This document shows positions 37,900 through 47,339 of a DNA stretch of 64,000 nt, one piece after another. The notes beneath the pieces were generated by a model, which saw only the letters and a program-made list of their open reading frames with translations, searched no databases and was not told where the DNA came from. Each line of letters begins with the position of its first letter. The stretch's first letter is position 1. Source of the DNA: Paracoccus sp. TOH (GTDB taxonomy: Bacteria > Pseudomonadota > Alphaproteobacteria > Rhodobacterales > Rhodobacteraceae); NCBI RefSeq assembly GCF_030388245.1, contig NZ_CP098361.1, positions 991,001-1,055,000 of the forward strand, written 5' to 3'. The position numbers and the translations under genes are program-made.

Positions 37900-38115
37900 A
37901 TGACCAAGCTGAAGCTAGAGCCCATCGCCGACGACAAACCCGTCAAGATCGCGCTGGAGATGCCGGCGGCGCTCCACCGCAATCTCATCGAATATGGCCG
38001 CCTGCTCGCCGAAGGCAGCGCGGCCATCGAGCCGGCCAAGCTGATTGTGCCGATGCTCGAACGCTTCATCGCCACCGATCGCGGGTTCGCCAAGGCCGGG
38101 CGCAAGACGGGCTAA
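37900..38115 (+). CDS. DUF2274 family protein (trb-operon associated)
   Basis: 71 residues, complete: MTKLKLEPIADDKPVKIALE to GFAKAGRKTG. DUF2274 genes lie directly after trbI in alphaproteobacterial conjugative elements. AGGAGC lies 7 bp upstream. With the rest of the trb genes gone it is probably a relic. No membrane or catalytic motif. Confidence 0.8.
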   Translation: MTKLKLEPIADDKPVKIALEMPAALHRNLIEYGRLLAEGSAAIEPAKLIVPMLERFIATDRGFAKAGRKTG

Positions 38116-38445
38116 AGCCATTAGGGGGCGGCGGCTACGCTCTCACTGCTCTCAACGCTGACCTTCGCGGGGTGCCTTCTGCGCATGGGCGCGAATACGG
38201 CACGCTATACGCCGCCGATCGCCCTCCAGAGTCCGCCATACGCCAAGGAGATCGCAGTCACGTTGCTGGCCGCCTCCCGGCAAACCCTGGACGCGGTGCT
38301 GAAGGAGCGAGGCGCGCTATGGCGACCCAGAAAGTTGGAGCGACCGACAATGAAGATATGTAGGGCCACACCACGTAGACCGCGGACGACGGGGGGCGGA
38401 AATGAGCCAATCGCCTCCACTAACCAAGCGCACCATCCGCCGGCA
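38116..38445. other. Gene-free remnant between DUF2274 and the integrase fragment
   Basis: 330 bp with short open frames but no family I recognise. It probably holds decayed sequence of the former conjugative element. No tRNA, terminator or clear repeat is visible. Confidence 0.4.
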
Positions 38446-38670
38446 TCAGCTCTGCGAGATCGTCCCGCTCTCCCGCGCACGCGCCAGAGACAGGTTGGCC
38501 GAGCCGTATCGGCCGAGCGTCAATGTCTCGCGGCGCCCGTTTATGCGGTAGCCGTAACGGAACACGATGGCCCCCGAGGGTTGAACGGCGACGTACATAC
38601 CGTCACGGTCGGCGACCTTGTGCAATTTATCTTTTGGTTTCAGTGCCTTGATGGCGGAATCAGTCAGCAT
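38446..38670 (-). pseudogene. Tyrosine integrase, N-terminal fragment
   Basis: 74 codons. MLTDSAIKALKPKDKLHKVA and RINGRRETLTLGRYGSANLS are the arm-DNA-binding (DUF4102) domain of P4-type integrases. Similarity stops after LARARE and the catalytic domain is absent. It begins 153 bp from the 3' end of guaA, the usual distance of an integrase gene from its attachment site. Confidence 0.85.
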
Positions 38671-38823
38671 TGGACCCTCCGAAGTCGTTCAAAAAACGCT
38701 AGAGAGCCATCATTTATACCGTCAGGCCAAAACCGGCCTCCATGAGCGGCAAATTTTCCTGTGATTTCAAAGTGGTAATGGAGGGCCGCAGCGTAAAATC
38801 GGCGGCTTTTGGATAGGCCTGAA

Positions 38824-40383
38824 TCATTCCCACTCGATCGTGCCGGGCGGCTTCGAGGTGATGTCATAGGTGCAGCGGTTGATGCCCTTAACCTCGTTGA
38901 TGATCCGGGTCGCGGTCTCGCCCAGGAATTCGTGGCTGAACGGATAGTAATCCGCCGTCATCCCGTCGACCGAGGTGACGGCCCGCAGCGCGCAGGCATA
39001 GTCATAGGTACGCCCGTCGCCCATCACGCCGACGGTGCGCACCGGCAGGATGGCCACGAAGGCCTGCCAGATCTCGTCGTAAAGCCCGTGCTTGCGGATC
39101 TGGTCGATAAAGACCGCATCGGCCTTGCGCAGGATCTCGAGCTTGTCGCGGGTGATCTCGCCCGGGCAGCGGATGGCGAGGCCCGGGCCGGGGAAGGGAT
39201 GACGGCCGATGAACTTCTCCGGCAGGCCCAGCTCGCGGCCCAAGGCGCGCACCTCGTCCTTGAAGAGCTCGCGCAGGGGCTCGACGAGCTTCAGCCCCAT
39301 CTTCTCGGGCAGGCCGCCGACATTGTGATGGCTCTTGATGGTGACCGAGGGGCCGCCCGAAAAGCTGACCGATTCGATCACGTCCGGGTAAAGCGTGCCC
39401 TGGGCCAGGAATTCCGCACCCTCGATCCCGCTCGCATATTTCTGGAACACATCGATGAACAGCTTGCCGATGGTCTTGCGCTTGACCTCGGGGTCACCGA
39501 CACCCTCCAGCGCCGACAGGAACAGCTCGCTTTCGTCGGCATGGATCAGCGGGATGTTGTAGCTGTCGCGGAACATGGTCACGACTTCCTCGGCCTCGTT
39601 CAGCCGCAGAAGCCCGTGATCGACGAAGACGCAGGTCAGCTGGTCGCCGATCGCCTCGTGGATCAGCACCGCCGCGACCGAGCTGTCGACACCGCCGGAC
39701 AGGCCGCAGATCACGCGCTTGTCGCCCACCTGCTCGCGGATCTTGCGGATCGCCTCCTGACGATAGGAGGCCATGGTCCAATCGCCGGCAAAACCTGCCA
39801 TACGGACGAAATTCTCCAGCATCCGGCGGCCGTTCGGGGTGTGATGCACCTCGGGATGGAACTGCACGGCGAAAAACTTGCGGGCCTCGTCGGCGATCAT
39901 GGCGTAAGGGGCGTTGGGCGAGGTGCCGATGACCTCGAAACCGGGCGCGAGTTGCGTCACCCGGTCGCCATGGCTCATCCAGACCTCCTCGCGGCCGGTG
40001 TCGAACAGGCCGGCGAAGATGCCGTCGCCCTTGTGACCCTCGGCCGGCGCGATGAAGGCGCGGCCATATTCGGCGTGATGGCCCGATTCGACGCGGCCGC
40101 CCAGTTGCTCCATCATCACCTGCTGGCCGTAGCAGATGCCGAAGATCGGCACCCGCAGCTCGAACAGGCTCTGCGGCGCGCGCGGCGAATCCGCCTCGGT
40201 GACCGAGGCGGGTCCGCCCGACAGGATCACGGCCTGCGGCGCGAAGTCTTTCAGGAAGGCGTCGTCGACCGCGTTGAACGGGTGGATTTCGCAATAGACG
40301 TTCAACTCGCGCAGGCGCCGCGCAATCAGCTGCGTGACCTGGGAGCCGAAATCGATGATGAGAAGGCGCTGATGCTGGGTCAT
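38824..40383 (-). CDS. guaA: GMP synthase (glutamine-hydrolysing)
   Basis: 519 residues. Converts XMP to GMP using glutamine and ATP. The class I amidotransferase domain has catalytic C84 in IFGICYGQQ; the ATP-pyrophosphatase P-loop [10 protein letters not shown] is near 223-232; the C-terminal dimerisation domain ends in the usual TIEWE. The gene is intact despite the integrative-element remnant at its 3' end, which is a known integration site for islands in other bacteria. A palindromic repeat separates it from thiE. Confidence 0.97.
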   Translation of the reverse strand: MTQHQRLLIIDFGSQVTQLIARRLRELNVYCEIHPFNAVDDAFLKDFAPQAVILSGGPASVTEADSPRAPQSLFELRVPIFGICYGQQVMMEQLGGRVESGHHAEYGRAFIAPAEGHKGDGIFAGLFDTGREEVWMSHGDRVTQLAPGFEVIGTSPNAPYAMIADEARKFFAVQFHPEVHHTPNGRRMLENFVRMAGFAGDWTMASYRQEAIRKIREQVGDKRVICGLSGGVDSSVAAVLIHEAIGDQLTCVFVDHGLLRLNEAEEVVTMFRDSYNIPLIHADESELFLSALEGVGDPEVKRKTIGKLFIDVFQKYASGIEGAEFLAQGTLYPDVIESVSFSGGPSVTIKSHHNVGGLPEKMGLKLVEPLRELFKDEVRALGRELGLPEKFIGRHPFPGPGLAIRCPGEITRDKLEILRKADAVFIDQIRKHGLYDEIWQAFVAILPVRTVGVMGDGRTYDYACALRAVTSVDGMTADYYPFSHEFLGETATRIINEVKGINRCTYDITSKPPGTIEWE

Positions 40384-40451
40384 GGCAAGGCTTTAGGCTG
40401 CGGCATGGCGCTGCGCAAGGGGCAGGCGGGGCGAGGATGGCGCGGTCGCAT

Positions 40452-40548
40452 GGGTATTTGGACAACGAAGAAGATGCGGACCCCGGCAGAGCTGAAGCGA
40501 GGAAGGCGAGGGGAGGCTCCTCGCGGCTTCTTCGTTGCCCAAATACCC
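40452..40548. repeat. Dispersed palindromic (REP-like) element, copy 1
   Basis: Left arm GGGTATTTGGACAACGAAG... (40452-40473) pairs with right arm 40527-40548 (...CGTTGCCCAAATACCC) over 22 bp with one mismatch. The ~53-bp middle contains a smaller stem CGAGG/CCTCG. The same arms recur at 44680-44740. It lies in the gap between thiE and guaA and may act as a bidirectional terminator. Confidence 0.8.
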
Positions 40549-40571
40549 ACCCGGCGGTGCCGCCAGGCGGG

Positions 40572-41183
40572 TCAACGCCAGAGAATGCCCAAGGCTTCGG
40601 CCGGGTCCGGTTCCGACCAGATCTCCGCCCCCAGCGCGATGAAATCGGTGATCGGTGCCAGCTGCCCGATCAGCGCCGGGGTCAGGGCGCCCTCGGCGAC
40701 CACCGGGATCTCGATCACCTCGGACCACCACTGGAACAGCTCCAGGGGGGCCGTCTCGCCCTGGCCGAGCGCGGAGGCGCCGCAGGGTCCGAAGCCGACG
40801 TAATCTGCGCCGGCCTCGGCCGCGTTCATGCCGTCATGGCGCGAGGTGCCGCAGAAGGCGCCGACGATGGCGTCCTGGCCCAGTTCCTTGCGGGCATGGC
40901 GCACGCCCCGGGCGCCGTTGCTCAGATGCACCCCGTCCAGCCCGTGGCGCTGCGCCAGCTGCACATGGTCCTCGATCACCACCGCCACGTCGCGGGCATG
41001 GGCGATCTCGCGCGCGAGATCGGCGATGCGGCCCAACTCCTCCTCGGTGCCGGCGCCGGGGATACGCAGGCAGGCGATGGGAAAGCGGTCCATGACCTCG
41101 GCCAGCATCGGCCCCAGTGTCGAGGCGGCCGCGCCGACCGGGGTGATCAGGTAGAGTTGCGGCGTATTGGGCTGGTCTGTCAT
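40572..41183 (-). CDS. thiE: Thiamine phosphate synthase family protein (ThiE-like)
   Basis: 203 residues, TIM-barrel. Thiamine phosphate synthase joins the pyrimidine and thiazole units. DGVHLSNGARGVRHARKELG and the phosphate-binding GADYVGFGPCG fit the ThiE/TenI superfamily, but ThiE's usual DGVHVGQxD reads DGVHLSNGA, so a TenI-like or divergent role is possible. No TPP riboswitch is visible upstream and no other thi gene adjoins. Divergent from the methyltransferase gene by 75 bp. Confidence 0.75.
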   Translation of the reverse strand: MTDQPNTPQLYLITPVGAAASTLGPMLAEVMDRFPIACLRIPGAGTEEELGRIADLAREIAHARDVAVVIEDHVQLAQRHGLDGVHLSNGARGVRHARKELGQDAIVGAFCGTSRHDGMNAAEAGADYVGFGPCGASALGQGETAPLELFQWWSEVIEIPVVAEGALTPALIGQLAPITDFIALGAEIWSEPDPAEALGILWR

Positions 41184-41258
41184 GGCGCTGTCATTCCTCG
41201 TGTTCCGTCTGCAGATAGCGCAGCGCCGCGCGCCTTGCCAGTAGGTCTGCGGAAGGTT

Positions 41259-41999
41259 ATGGCCGCGCGCATGGAACCCGCGATCATTCTTGTCCGCCCG
41301 CAGATGGGCGAAAACATCGGCGCAGCCGCGCGCGCCATGCTGAATTTCGGCCTGTCCGACATGCGGCTGGTGGCGCCCCGCGACGGCTGGCCCAATCCCC
41401 GGGCCGTGGCCATGGCCTCGGGCGCGGCCGGTCGGGTTCTGGATCGGGCGCAGGTTTTCGCGACCCTGGCCGAGGCGATGGCGGATGTCGATCACGCCTA
41501 TGCCACCACCGCGCGGGGGCGTGAGCTGACCAAGCCGGTCCTGACCCCGGCGACGGCCATGGCCGATGCGCGCGAGCGGGTGGCGCAGGGCGGCCGGGTC
41601 GCGGTGATCTTCGGCCCCGAGCGCGCGGGCCTGGAAAACGACGATGTGGCGCGCGCCAACGCCATCATCACGGTGCCGGTCAATCCCGACTTCCCCTCGC
41701 TGAACCTGGCGCAGGCGGTGCTGCTGACCGGCTATGAATGGGCGCGGGACAACCTGCCGGCCCAGCCTGCCCCGCAGGGCCGCCGTCCCGATGGCGAGGC
41801 GCCCGCGACGCGGCTCGAGATCGAGCGTCTCGCCGATCACTGGGAGGAGCGGCTGGCCGAGGCGGGCTTCTTCTTTCCGCCCGAGAAGGCGCCGGCGATG
41901 CAGCTCACGCTGCGCAACCTGTGGTCGCGGCTGCCGCTGACCCGCGCCGACACGCGCATCTTCCACGGCATGTTGCGGCAATTGATCCGCCGCGGTTGA
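41259..41999 (+). CDS. TrmJ-like SPOUT RNA methyltransferase
   Basis: 246 residues. The trefoil-knot SpoU-type methyltransferase domain carries the motifs GENIGAAARAMLNFGL, FGPERAGLEND and NPDFPSLNLAQAV. A C-terminal helical extension (about 165-246) matches TrmJ, which makes 2'-O-methyl at position 32 of tRNAs. A second ATG four codons downstream is an equally plausible start: GGAAGG is 2 bp from the first and 14 bp from the second. Confidence 0.85.
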   Translation: MAARMEPAIILVRPQMGENIGAAARAMLNFGLSDMRLVAPRDGWPNPRAVAMASGAAGRVLDRAQVFATLAEAMADVDHAYATTARGRELTKPVLTPATAMADARERVAQGGRVAVIFGPERAGLENDDVARANAIITVPVNPDFPSLNLAQAVLLTGYEWARDNLPAQPAPQGRRPDGEAPATRLEIERLADHWEERLAEAGFFFPPEKAPAMQLTLRNLWSRLPLTRADTRIFHGMLRQLIRRG

Positions 42000-42054
42000 T
42001 TGATTTCCGGGCGCGCGCGGGCCAAGGTCGCGCCCGATCGAGAAGGAAGCTGAC

Positions 42055-43200
42055 ATGGCAAGACGTCCCGTCTTTCAGGAAGTCACCGAGACGCCGCCGC
42101 AGGGCACCCCGCCCGCCGGCGGCATGATCGACGCCGGCAACAAGGGCGCGCGCGGTGCGATCCGTCTTTGGTTGATCCTGCTGTTTGTCATGGTCGCGGC
42201 GATGATCGCGCTTGGCGGTGCGACCCGGCTGACCGGATCGGGCCTGTCGATCACCGAATGGAAGCCGGTGACCGGGACGATCCCGCCGCTGGACCAGGCC
42301 GCCTGGCAGGCCGAGTTCGACAAGTACCGGCAGATCCCGCAGTTCCAGCTGGTCAATTCCGACATGGACCTGGCGAACTTCAAGCGCATCTACTGGTGGG
42401 AATGGTCGCACCGGCTGCTTGGGCGGCTGATCGGCGCGGTCTGGGCGCTGGGTTTTCTGTTTTTCCTGGCAACCAAGCGCATCCCCGCGGGCTGGACGCC
42501 GCGGCTGCTGGCGCTGGGGGTGCTCGGCGGCGCCCAGGGCGCCATCGGCTGGTGGATGGTGCATTCGGGACTGTCGGGCGAGATGGTGCGGGTGGCCTCC
42601 TATCGGCTGGCCACGCATCTGGGGCTGGCCTTCGCCATCCTGGGCCTGATCGCCTGGTATGCCTCGGCGCTGTCGCGCTCGGAGGCGGCGCTGCTGCGTG
42701 CCCGGCGGGCGGGTGAGGCGAAGCTTTTCTCGATGACCACCGGGCTGATGCATCTGGCCTTCCTGCAGATCCTGCTGGGTGCGCTGGTCGCGGGGATCGA
42801 CGCCGGCCGCATGTATACCGGCTGGCCGACCATGGGCGGCGAATGGATTCCCGCGGCGATCTGGGACGCGGCGCTGGGTTGGCGCAATTTCTTCGAAAAC
42901 CCGGCGCTGGTGCAGTTCATCCACCGCATGACCGGCTATCTGCTGGCGATGTTCGCCGTGGTGGTGTTCCTGCGCGCCCGGCGCTCGCCGCATCCGGTGA
43001 CGCGCGGCGCCTATGTCGCGATGCTGGTCGCCCTGGCCGTGCAGGTGCTTCTGGGCATCATGAACGTGCTGCACGCCTCGCCGCTGCCTTTGGCACTGGC
43101 GCATCAGATCGGTGCCGTGGCACTGTTCACCCTGATCCTGCGCGCGCGTCACCATGCGCGCTATCCTTATGAAACCTCGGTCCGGGGGACTGTCCGATGA
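42055..43200 (+). CDS. ctaA: Haem A synthase
   Basis: 381 residues, eight transmembrane helices. Oxidises haem O to haem A for aa3-type cytochrome oxidase. The family motif GGATRLTGSGLSITEWKPV and haem-ligand histidines are visible (EWSHRLLGR, FIHRMTGY, LAHQIGAV). GAAGGA is 6 bp before the ATG. Its stop overlaps the carboxypeptidase start (ATGA), though no functional relation is known. Implies aa3-type aerobic respiration. Confidence 0.96.
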   Translation: MARRPVFQEVTETPPQGTPPAGGMIDAGNKGARGAIRLWLILLFVMVAAMIALGGATRLTGSGLSITEWKPVTGTIPPLDQAAWQAEFDKYRQIPQFQLVNSDMDLANFKRIYWWEWSHRLLGRLIGAVWALGFLFFLATKRIPAGWTPRLLALGVLGGAQGAIGWWMVHSGLSGEMVRVASYRLATHLGLAFAILGLIAWYASALSRSEAALLRARRAGEAKLFSMTTGLMHLAFLQILLGALVAGIDAGRMYTGWPTMGGEWIPAAIWDAALGWRNFFENPALVQFIHRMTGYLLAMFAVVVFLRARRSPHPVTRGAYVAMLVALAVQVLLGIMNVLHASPLPLALAHQIGAVALFTLILRARHHARYPYETSVRGTVR

Positions 43201-44669
43201 GCGCCTTCGACGAACTTCTTGCCTTCCAGCGCCAGACCGAGGCGCTGTCTTCGGTCGCCGAACGTCTCGGCTGGGATCAGGAAACCGTGATGCCGCGCGG
43301 CGCGACCGAGCAGCGCGCCGAGGAAATGGCGGCGATGGAAGCGGTGCTGCACGAGCGGCGCACCGATCCGCGGCTGGGCGAATGGCTGGACCGGGCCGAG
43401 CCCGAGGATGCCGAGGATGCCCGCATCATCGAGTTGATCGCGCGCGATCATCGCCGCGCCTCGCGCATCCCGGCCCGGCTGGCCACGGAACTGGCGCGGC
43501 AGACCTCGCTGGCGCAGGGCATCTGGGCCGAGGCCCGGGCCAAGGACGCGCCCGGGGATTTCCTGCCGGTGCTGAACGACATCCTGATGCTCAAGCGCGA
43601 GGAAGCCTCGGCGCTGGCCGATGGCGGCGATCTCTATGACGCGCTGCTGGACGATTACGAGCCCGGCACCACCCAGGCCGAGATCGCGGCGCTGTTCGAC
43701 GCCATGCGGCCGCGACTGGTGGCCCTGCGCGAGGACGTGCTGGGCGCCGCATTCCAGCCGCAGCCGCTGACCGGGCATTTCCCGCAGGAGACGCAGCTGC
43801 GCCTGGCGCGGACCTGCGCCACGGCCTTCGGCTATGACTGGACGCGCGGCCGCATGGACATCGCCGTGCACCCGTTCAGCTCGGGGCGTTGGCAGGACAG
43901 CCGCATCACCACCCGCGTGGTCGAGACCGACCCGTTCAACTGCCTGTATTCGACCGTCCACGAGGTCGGTCATTCCAGCTATGAGCAGGGTATCGACAGC
44001 GATTATGCCTTCACGCCGTTGGGCCGCGGCGTTTCGATGGGCGCGCATGAAAGCCAGAGCCGCATCTACGAGAACCAGCTCGGCCGCGGTCGAGCCTTTA
44101 CCGGCTGGCTCTACCAGCGCATGTCGGATGCCTTCGGCGGGCTGTCGGTCCCCGATGCCGATGCCTTCTACGCCACCGCGAACCGCGTGACCCCGGGCTT
44201 CATCCGCACCGAGGCCGACGAGGTGCAATACAACCTGCACATCATGCTGCGCTTCGATCTGGAGCGCGACCTGATCGCTGGAAGGCTGGATGTCGAGGAT
44301 CTGGTCGAGGCCTGGAACGCGCGTTTCCTGCGCGATTTCGGGGTGGCGGTGGACCGTCCGGCCAATGGCGTCCTGCAGGACGTGCATTGGGCGGTGGGAC
44401 TGTTCGGCTATTTCCCCACCTATGCGTTGGGCAATGTCTATGCCGGTTGCCTGCATGCCGCCTTGCGCGCCGCGGTCCCGGATCTGGACGAGGCGCTGGC
44501 GCGGGGCGAGGCCGACCCGGCGGTGGAATGGCTGCGCGAGAACATGCAGCGCCATGGCGGGCTCTACGCGCCGCGCGCGCTGATCGAGCGCGCCACCGGC
44601 GCCGATGTCAGCGAGAAGCCGCTGCTCGACTACCTGGAAGAGAAATTCTCGGCCATCTACCGGCTTTGA
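43197..44669 (+). CDS. M32-family metallocarboxypeptidase
   Basis: 490 residues, the normal length. Zinc carboxypeptidase of the Taq type, cytoplasmic. The motif HEVGH (H255, E256, H259) replaces the textbook HExxH with V/G in the middle, as in the family; HESQSRIYENQLGR follows with the third ligand. Its start lies in the ctaA stop (ATGA overlap). A palindromic repeat starts 11 bp after the stop and may terminate it. Confidence 0.95.
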   Translation: MSAFDELLAFQRQTEALSSVAERLGWDQETVMPRGATEQRAEEMAAMEAVLHERRTDPRLGEWLDRAEPEDAEDARIIELIARDHRRASRIPARLATELARQTSLAQGIWAEARAKDAPGDFLPVLNDILMLKREEASALADGGDLYDALLDDYEPGTTQAEIAALFDAMRPRLVALREDVLGAAFQPQPLTGHFPQETQLRLARTCATAFGYDWTRGRMDIAVHPFSSGRWQDSRITTRVVETDPFNCLYSTVHEVGHSSYEQGIDSDYAFTPLGRGVSMGAHESQSRIYENQLGRGRAFTGWLYQRMSDAFGGLSVPDADAFYATANRVTPGFIRTEADEVQYNLHIMLRFDLERDLIAGRLDVEDLVEAWNARFLRDFGVAVDRPANGVLQDVHWAVGLFGYFPTYALGNVYAGCLHAALRAAVPDLDEALARGEADPAVEWLRENMQRHGGLYAPRALIERATGADVSEKPLLDYLEEKFSAIYRL

Positions 44670-44679
44670 TGCCGGGCGT

Positions 44680-44740
44680 GGGCATTGGGGCAACGAAGAA
44701 GCCGGGACTGTTTCTGGACTTCTTCGTTGTCTAAATACCC
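44680..44740. repeat. Dispersed palindromic (REP-like) element, copy 2
   Basis: Left arm GGGCATTGGGGCAACGAAG... (44680-44701) pairs with right arm 44719-44740 (...TTGTCTAAATACCC) across a 17-nt loop. The arms match those of the element at 40452-40548; this copy is shorter and slightly diverged. It lies between two convergent genes and supplies the final codons and stop of the P450 gene. Confidence 0.8.
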
Positions 44741-46089
44741 ATCTGCCTTGGCAGCAATCGCAGGCGGATGCCGTTCTTGCCCCGCAGGGTCAGCCGCATG
44801 ATCGGCACGGGGCGTTCGGCGCCGGGGGCCAGACGATAGGCGCGGACCAGGGCCGACAGGATGAGCGGTCCCTCGATCATGGCGAAGCCGGCGCCGGGGC
44901 AGGCGCGCGGACCGGCCGAGAAGGGGATGAAGGCGTCGCGCTGGCAGGCCTTGCCGTTCCCGGTCTCCCAGCGCGCCGGGTCGAATGCGTCGGGATTCTC
45001 CCACAGCCGCTCGTGACGGTGCAGGTGCCAGGGCGACAGAACCAGCTGCGCGCCCCGGGGGGCCTTGCGGCCACGCAGGGACTCGGCCCGGCGGCATTGT
45101 CGCACGGTCATGGCGACGGGCGGATAAAGCCGCAGCGCCTCGCGGAACACGGCGCGGGCCAGCGGCAGGGTGCGGATCGCGGCGAAATCCGGGGCGAGGT
45201 TCCGGCGAGCCTCCTCGGCCAGCCGGTCCTGCCATTCCGGGCTTTCCGCCAGCAGGTAGAGCGCCCAGGCCAGGGCCGAGGCGCCGGTCTCGTGTCCGGC
45301 CAGGAAGAAGGTCGCGACCTCGTCGATCATCTCGGTTTCGCTGAACCGCCGGCCGGTTTGCGGATCGGGGGTGGTCATGATCTTGGTGGCGAGGTCGGGC
45401 GGTGCGGTGCCGGCCTGGATCTCGGCGGCGCGGGTCGCAACCAGCTGGCGGATCAGGCCGCGGATGCGCCGCGCCGTTTCGCGCACCTGGCGGGTGTGCA
45501 GCCGCGCCCAGCGGGGCAGCGCCATCAGCCCGCCCAGATTCACCATCGGCTGCGCGTCCTGGTGTTCGCGGAAGGCCTGAAACACCTGGGCGGCGGTCGC
45601 GTCCTCGATCGGGATCGAGAACAGGGTGCGAAAGATCACATCGGCGGCGGCATGGCTGGTCTGCGGCTCGATGTCGATCTCGGCCCCGTCGGCCAGCGGC
45701 GCCAGCCGGGCGACGCCGGCCTGCGCCGCGTCCCACATGGCCGGGAAGGCCTCGCGCAGCCGGCCGCCCTCGAAGGCGGGGTCGATGATGCGGCGCTGGT
45801 GCAGCCAGGTCTCGCCGTTCGAGATGAAGCTGGAATTGCCGAGCAGCGGTTGCAGCCCCGCCGCCATGCGCGGCGATTTCGGGAAATCCATCGGCCGCTT
45901 CTTCAGAATCAGTTCCACCAGCGCCGGGTCGTTGCAGGTGAAGCTGTGGATGAAGGGGCCGCGGAACTCGGCCATCCAGGCGCGATAGAGCCGGTCGGAT
46001 TGCGCCGACAGGATGTCGCGGCGGAAATCGCGGATGAAGCGCCAGACCGAACCGCGCCCCTGCCGGGCCGGGGGCTTGGGCGGGATCAT
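44731..46089 (-). CDS. Cytochrome P450
   Basis: 452 residues. Haem monooxygenase: haem ligand C397 in PFSAGPRACPGAGFA, I-helix FFLAGHETGASALAW, K-helix EALRLYPP and the HLHRHERLWENPDAFDPARW meander region. It resembles CYP class members acting on fatty acids or terpenoids; substrate unknown. No signal peptide. The last codons (MGI then stop) come from the palindromic repeat. Its ATG overlaps the stop of the upstream hydrolase gene (ATGA), so the two are coupled. No ferredoxin or reductase gene is adjacent. Confidence 0.93.
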   Translation of the reverse strand: MIPPKPPARQGRGSVWRFIRDFRRDILSAQSDRLYRAWMAEFRGPFIHSFTCNDPALVELILKKRPMDFPKSPRMAAGLQPLLGNSSFISNGETWLHQRRIIDPAFEGGRLREAFPAMWDAAQAGVARLAPLADGAEIDIEPQTSHAAADVIFRTLFSIPIEDATAAQVFQAFREHQDAQPMVNLGGLMALPRWARLHTRQVRETARRIRGLIRQLVATRAAEIQAGTAPPDLATKIMTTPDPQTGRRFSETEMIDEVATFFLAGHETGASALAWALYLLAESPEWQDRLAEEARRNLAPDFAAIRTLPLARAVFREALRLYPPVAMTVRQCRRAESLRGRKAPRGAQLVLSPWHLHRHERLWENPDAFDPARWETGNGKACQRDAFIPFSAGPRACPGAGFAMIEGPLILSALVRAYRLAPGAERPVPIMRLTLRGKNGIRLRLLPRQMGI

Positions 46090-47285
46090 GTCGCGGTCCA
46101 GCGGTTCACGGCGCGCGCGATCCGGCCCGGCGAATGCCCGCGCCCGGCGAAGCGCCGGCCCAGCGTCAAGGGCCCGGCGGTGATGGCGAAGTAATCATAG
46201 TCGCCCGGCCGGTCGAAGGCGCAGAGATACTGGAAATGCAGCCGGAACCAGCGCCCGCGCAATTCGCGCCGCTTCGCGGGCGACAGCGTCTGCGTGAAGG
46301 CGGCAGAAAGCACCAGCGGATGCCGGCGGCCGGGCGGTTCGGCGCCAGAGACCGCGACCGGATCGCACAGGCCGAATGAGCAGGCATCGCCCGGCGCGGT
46401 GACGTCCACCCAGTCCAGTTCGTCGCGCGCCGCCAGATAGCGCAGGTCGGCCCGCAGCCGGTTCGCGCCCGGCAGGAACGACGCCATCGGCACGACATGG
46501 CCCAGCGACAGGTAGGAGAGGCGCGGGCCCCCGGCCGGCACCCGGCCCGAGCGGATCAGATCGGCCAGCACCGAGACGCCCAGATAGGCGCCCGAACTGT
46601 GGCCGACCACCAGCACCTCGTCCCAATCGCCTGTCAGCACCTCGGCGATGCGGTCGGCGAACTGCACCAGCCGCGCCTCGAGCGCCGGGGGATAGGCGCC
46701 GAGGTTCCGGGCGGTGAAGGCATAGTCATGCATCAGGTACCAGGCGAAGATCTTGCCGTCGATGCGCCGCCACAGATGCAGCCCGGTCCAGGTCAGTCCC
46801 AGCATCACCGGCAGGCCCAGCCACCAGCCGAGTCCGGTCAGCCGCCCCAGCGCCCAGCCGAGAAGCGCCGCGGCCAGCGCCGCGGCCAGCAGTTGCGCCA
46901 GAAGCACCACCACCGGGTAAAGCGCCGCGATCACCGGGCCGCGGCGCAGCCGCATCAGCCGGAACAGCGCGCCCGAGCCGATATAGGCCCAGGCGGTGCG
47001 GACAAGCTGGCCATAGGTCGCTAGAATGCCCTGGCCCATCGAGCCCTGCACGATGTCGGCCCAGACCAGCACCTCGATCTCGGTCTCGGCGCGCCGGCCG
47101 TCGAAATCGCCGGCGACGCCCCAGCCGAAGCCGTTGCGGTCGCGGCGCGGGCCGAAGCTCAGCCCGTAGCCCGAAATGCGCGCCTGCTCGGCGCCCTCGC
47201 GCTTGTAAAGCTCGCGGTAACGGCGCGGCGGGATCGGGTCATAGCCGGGAAGGTAGAGGACGCGGCGGCGAAAGGGGCGGGTCAT
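46086..47285 (-). CDS. Membrane-associated alpha/beta hydrolase-like protein of unknown function
   Basis: 399 residues. VLYLPGYDPIPPRRY at the N-terminus and the nucleophile elbow VVGHSSGAYLG (about residue 230) suggest a serine hydrolase. Between them are hydrophobic segments at about 120-175 (VVVLLAQLLAAALAAALLGW) that would span or enter the membrane. The start MTRPFRRR is 10 codons inside the open frame. It overlaps the P450 gene by 4 bp, so a joint pathway, perhaps on lipids, is inferred but unproven. Confidence 0.7.
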   Translation of the reverse strand: MTRPFRRRVLYLPGYDPIPPRRYRELYKREGAEQARISGYGLSFGPRRDRNGFGWGVAGDFDGRRAETEIEVLVWADIVQGSMGQGILATYGQLVRTAWAYIGSGALFRLMRLRRGPVIAALYPVVVLLAQLLAAALAAALLGWALGRLTGLGWWLGLPVMLGLTWTGLHLWRRIDGKIFAWYLMHDYAFTARNLGAYPPALEARLVQFADRIAEVLTGDWDEVLVVGHSSGAYLGVSVLADLIRSGRVPAGGPRLSYLSLGHVVPMASFLPGANRLRADLRYLAARDELDWVDVTAPGDACSFGLCDPVAVSGAEPPGRRHPLVLSAAFTQTLSPAKRRELRGRWFRLHFQYLCAFDRPGDYDYFAITAGPLTLGRRFAGRGHSPGRIARAVNRWTAT

Positions 47286-47339
47286 GTCACGGCGGTTGTT
47301 TTGCTGCCGCAGCATAACCCATCCGGGCGAGGGGACAAG

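Noticed and set aside
38116..38823. Second copy of the guaA 3' end as the other attachment site of the island
   Set aside because: I looked for the sequence around ATTCCCACTCGATCG elsewhere in the window and found no copy, so no att pair is claimed.
40452..40548. Palindromic repeat as CRISPR or IS ends
   Set aside because: There are only two arms per site, with no regular spacers, and no transposase lies between the copies, only housekeeping genes.
41184..41258. TPP riboswitch upstream of thiE
   Set aside because: The 75-bp gap contains no CTGAGA-type thi-box core and is too short for the full aptamer plus expression platform.
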